From an uncultured Oscillospiraceae bacterium (GTDB lineage: Bacteria; Bacillota; Clostridia; UBA1381): a stretch of DNA of 6,844 nt. Position 1 is the first letter of the stretch; every line of letters starts with the position of its first letter. The notes below the pieces were generated by a model that did not search any database, had not been told where the DNA came from, and saw nothing but the letters and a program-made list of their open reading frames with translations. The position numbers were made by a program, and so were the translations under genes. The stretch lies in NCBI GenBank assembly GCA_945876665.1, contig CAMCPC010000066.1:1-6844 (forward strand). Direction: 5' to 3'. Positions 5,951-6,844 of this stretch are shown piece by piece.

Positions 5951-6844
5951 ATGAAAAAACAAAGCTTTCTTACGGGCGCGCTCATACTGATGATAGCAAA
6001 TGCAATATCAAAAATACTCGGCGCGGTATTCAAGATACCGCTTACATATATACTCCGCGAGGAGGGAATGGCGGTATTCAATATTGCATTTGAGGTTTAC
6101 ATAATGTTTTTGTCGTTTATAATTTCGGGTCTGCCTTTTGCAATATCAAAGCTGGTTGCGGAGTCAAATTCTCGCAGTGAATACGGCAGAACACATAAAA
6201 TTGTACGCGTTTCAACAATTCTTCTTATAATAATAGGGCTGACAGGAAGCCTTGCGCTTTACATGGGTGCGCCGTTTTTCGCGCTTGCCATGAAGGAGGA
6301 AAAGGCGATATATGCTATACGCATGATTTCGCCGTCAATCTTCTTTGTGGCGCTTGGAACGGCGTATAAAAGCTATTATCAGGGTGTTTCGAACATGATA
6401 CCGACAGCAATTTCGCAGGTGGTTGAGGCTTTTGTAAAGCTTGCGGCGGGGTATTACCTTGCGGTGTTTTTTCTGAATTTCGGCATTGAGAAAACGGCAG
6501 GCGGAGCAATAATGGGAGTTACGGCAGGTGAAATTATAGCGACTGCAATTCTTATGCTCATGTATGTTTTCAGAGGAGATAAGGTTTACATAAAATCTAA
6601 CGACAAAACAAATGAAATACTGCGCGATTTATTGTCAATAGCGCTCCCGCTGCTCTGTGCGTCGGTGGTATCCAATGCGATAAATGTAGCGGATACAACC
6701 CTTATACGCTCAAGACTTCTTGACGGCGGATTTTCGGCTGATGAAGCAAGGTTTCTGTACGGCGCATACACAGGCTATGCACTTACAGTATTTCATCTGC
6801 CTGTGGGAATACTCGCAACTCTCGGCGTAAGCATATTGCCTGTT
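5951..6844 (+). CDS. SpoVB/MurJ-like lipid-linked polysaccharide flippase, N-terminal part (truncated by window edge)
   Basis: The first 298 codons are present and the frame is open to the right edge; full-length relatives have about 500-550 residues. The family (MATE/MOP superfamily, including stage V sporulation protein B, YabM and MurJ) moves lipid-linked cell-wall or polysaccharide precursors across the inner membrane. The start MKKQSFLTGALILMIANAIS followed by KILGAVFKIPL, then GMAVFNIAFEVY (39-50), SGLPFAISKLVAE (59-71) and YYQGVSNMIPTAISQVVEA (142-160), is characteristic of the SpoVB-like branch. Hydrophobic segments fall near 7-28, 46-68, 87-107, 125-140, 160-176, 186-206, 227-245 and 272-296. 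GGAGG (5941-5945) lies five bases before the ATG. The gene is divergent from aroA with 105 bases between them. The choice between sporulation, lipid II and exopolysaccharide substrate cannot be made from half a protein, so no symbol is given. Confidence 0.87.
   Translation, partial: MKKQSFLTGALILMIANAISKILGAVFKIPLTYILREEGMAVFNIAFEVYIMFLSFIISGLPFAISKLVAESNSRSEYGRTHKIVRVSTILLIIIGLTGSLALYMGAPFFALAMKEEKAIYAIRMISPSIFFVALGTAYKSYYQGVSNMIPTAISQVVEAFVKLAAGYYLAVFFLNFGIEKTAGGAIMGVTAGEIIATAILMLMYVFRGDKVYIKSNDKTNEILRDLLSIALPLLCASVVSNAINVADTTLIRSRLLDGGFSADEARFLYGAYTGYALTVFHLPVGILATLGVSILPV

Overview
The window looks like chromosomal DNA of an anaerobic, low-to-moderate GC Firmicute of the class Clostridia. 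The grounds are strong GGAGG-type ribosome binding sites, heavy use of ATA for isoleucine, an [FeFe]-hydrogenase maturase, a DeoR-type fructose regulator, a Clostridia-style HPr, a Firmicutes-type EPSP synthase and a SpoVB-family flippase. The exact genus cannot be told from the sequence.

Layout: (1) positions 1-308 hold the 3' end of hydE (plus strand), closed by a strong intrinsic terminator. (2) A 252-base regulatory region (309-560) carries a near-consensus promoter, tandem GTCA-containing operator candidates and a set of TATGTRCAATA repeats. (3) Positions 561-4471 form a compact plus-strand fructose operon: fruR (DeoR repressor), fruK (1-phosphofructokinase), a single-chain PTS fructose permease IIABC, and ptsH (HPr). 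fruR and fruK overlap by ATGA, and the other gaps are 13 and 20 bases. (4) A perfect 12-bp hairpin (4492-4518) lies between convergent genes and probably terminates both. (5) aroA (EPSP synthase, minus strand, 4580-5845) has its own promoter. (6) A divergent SpoVB/MurJ-like flippase gene begins at 5951 and runs off the right edge.

The operon makes biochemical sense as a unit. HPr passes phosphate to the IIA and IIB domains, IIC imports fructose as fructose 1-phosphate, FruK converts this to fructose 1,6-bisphosphate, and FruR probably senses the intermediate and controls the promoter ahead of its own gene. hydE, aroA and the flippase appear unrelated to fructose use.

No undescribed system was found: every gene belongs to a known family. 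The points most worth a second look are the operator architecture upstream of fruR, the separate TATGTRCAATA repeats, and an HPr that keeps His15 but has Arg where the regulatory Ser46 is expected.
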